Shown: positions 21,293 to 21,346 of the stretch, in pieces | Numbering within the stretch: the first letter of the stretch is position 1 | Layout of the letters: every line of letters starts with the position of its first letter | From: JAEELC01 sp963605425 | GTDB lineage: Bacteria; Bacillota_I; Bacilli_A; Acholeplasmatales; Anaeroplasmataceae | Reading direction: 5' to 3' | Length of the DNA stretch: 21,346 nt | Assembly: GCA_963605425.1 (NCBI GenBank) | Contig: CAVCUQ010000024.1 | Location: 1-21,346, forward strand | Notes under the pieces: model-generated | The model's input: the letters and a program-made list of their open reading frames with translations, nothing else | Told to the model about the DNA's origin: nothing | Databases searched by the model: none | Made by a program: the position numbers and the translations under genes

Positions 21293-21346
21293 ATAGGGTA
21301 GAGAAAAGAAAGTAATTTCCTTGTCCCTCCCATTGCACCGTACGTA
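21293..21346 (-). mobile_element. 3' end of a group II intron (domain VI and 3' strand of domain V), cut by window edge
   Basis: On the minus strand the window edge gives CGTACGGTGC, the 3' strand of a domain V helix. Its usual form is CGTACGGTTC; the T-to-G change fits the known CGC variant of the catalytic triad. Then come AATGGGAGGGAC, a hairpin AAGGAAA/TTTCTTT with a TTAC loop, and CTACCCTAT. The end -AT matches the A-Y rule for 3' splice sites, and an A lies 7 nt from the end as a branch-point candidate. The element lies just beyond the rpmB terminator, in the opposite direction. The rest, including any reverse transcriptase, is outside the window. Confidence 0.65.

Noticed and set aside
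1..21346. Mycoplasma genetic code (TGA as Trp)
   Set aside because: rnc ends with TGA in the expected place and Trp residues use TGG.

Overview
The window is very AT-rich and densely packed with short-spaced operons, AGGAGG-type ribosome binding sites and U-tailed hairpin terminators. This is the style of a low-GC Gram-positive bacterium (Bacillota/Firmicutes). Support comes from dnaD next to nth, plsX directly followed by rnc, fakA divergent from rpmB, a SipW/TasA-type secretion operon, and a DnaE with a degenerate PHP domain like the Gram-positive type. TGA is used as a stop (end of rnc) and TGG encodes Trp, so the code is standard and this is not a code-4 mycoplasma. An uncultured gut-type member of the Bacilli/Erysipelotrichia or a relative is a reasonable guess, but that is inference.

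Layout, left to right. (1) 1-2944, minus: an XRE-type regulator with a long helical C-terminus, a membrane-anchored Ig-like surface protein, and the start of dnaE (cut by the window edge). (2) 3045-6020, minus: plsX-rnc-dnaD-nth, all touching or overlapping, with a candidate promoter and a terminator. (3) 6024-10263, minus: a three-gene SipW/TasA-like operon. It encodes a 212-residue SipW-type substrate, an 824-residue protein with a TasA-like N-terminus fused to two beta-helix modules, and a SipW-family signal peptidase with a coiled-coil tail. The intercistronic gaps hold hairpins. Upstream is a perfect TTGACA followed by a run of eight G in the position of the -35/-10 spacer, a candidate phase-variable promoter. 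(4) 10438-12978, plus: two-subunit class I fumarase and malic enzyme, ending in a terminator. (5) 13001-16159, minus: an ABC exporter cassette (ATPase plus FtsX-like permease) broken by three single-base deletions and one nonsense codon, still carrying its promoter and a palindromic operator. A near-identical operator copy lies at the other end of the cassette. (6) 16178-18754, minus: a cytoplasmic family-28 polygalacturonase-like hydrolase translationally coupled to an AEC-family organic-acid permease. (7) 18893-20573, minus: fakA (fatty acid kinase catalytic subunit). (8) 20975-21278, plus: rpmB with a good promoter and terminator. (9) 21293-21346, minus: the 3' end of a group II intron (domain VI and the 3' strand of domain V), cut by the window edge.

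How the genes work together: FakA makes acyl-phosphate and PlsX exchanges acyl groups between acyl-phosphate and acyl-ACP, so both phospholipid entry routes are represented. Fumarase and malic enzyme together convert fumarate to malate to pyruvate. The GH28/AEC pair fits uptake or export of an acidic metabolite around intracellular cleavage of pectin oligomers. The SipW/TasA-like operon is the most distinctive unit: it probably builds a cell-surface fibre or matrix that displays beta-helices, and it may be switched by slippage of the G tract. Longer gene-free stretches are 10016-10437 (promoter, G tract, leader inverted repeat) and 20509-21048 (two promoters, otherwise AT-rich with nothing convincing).
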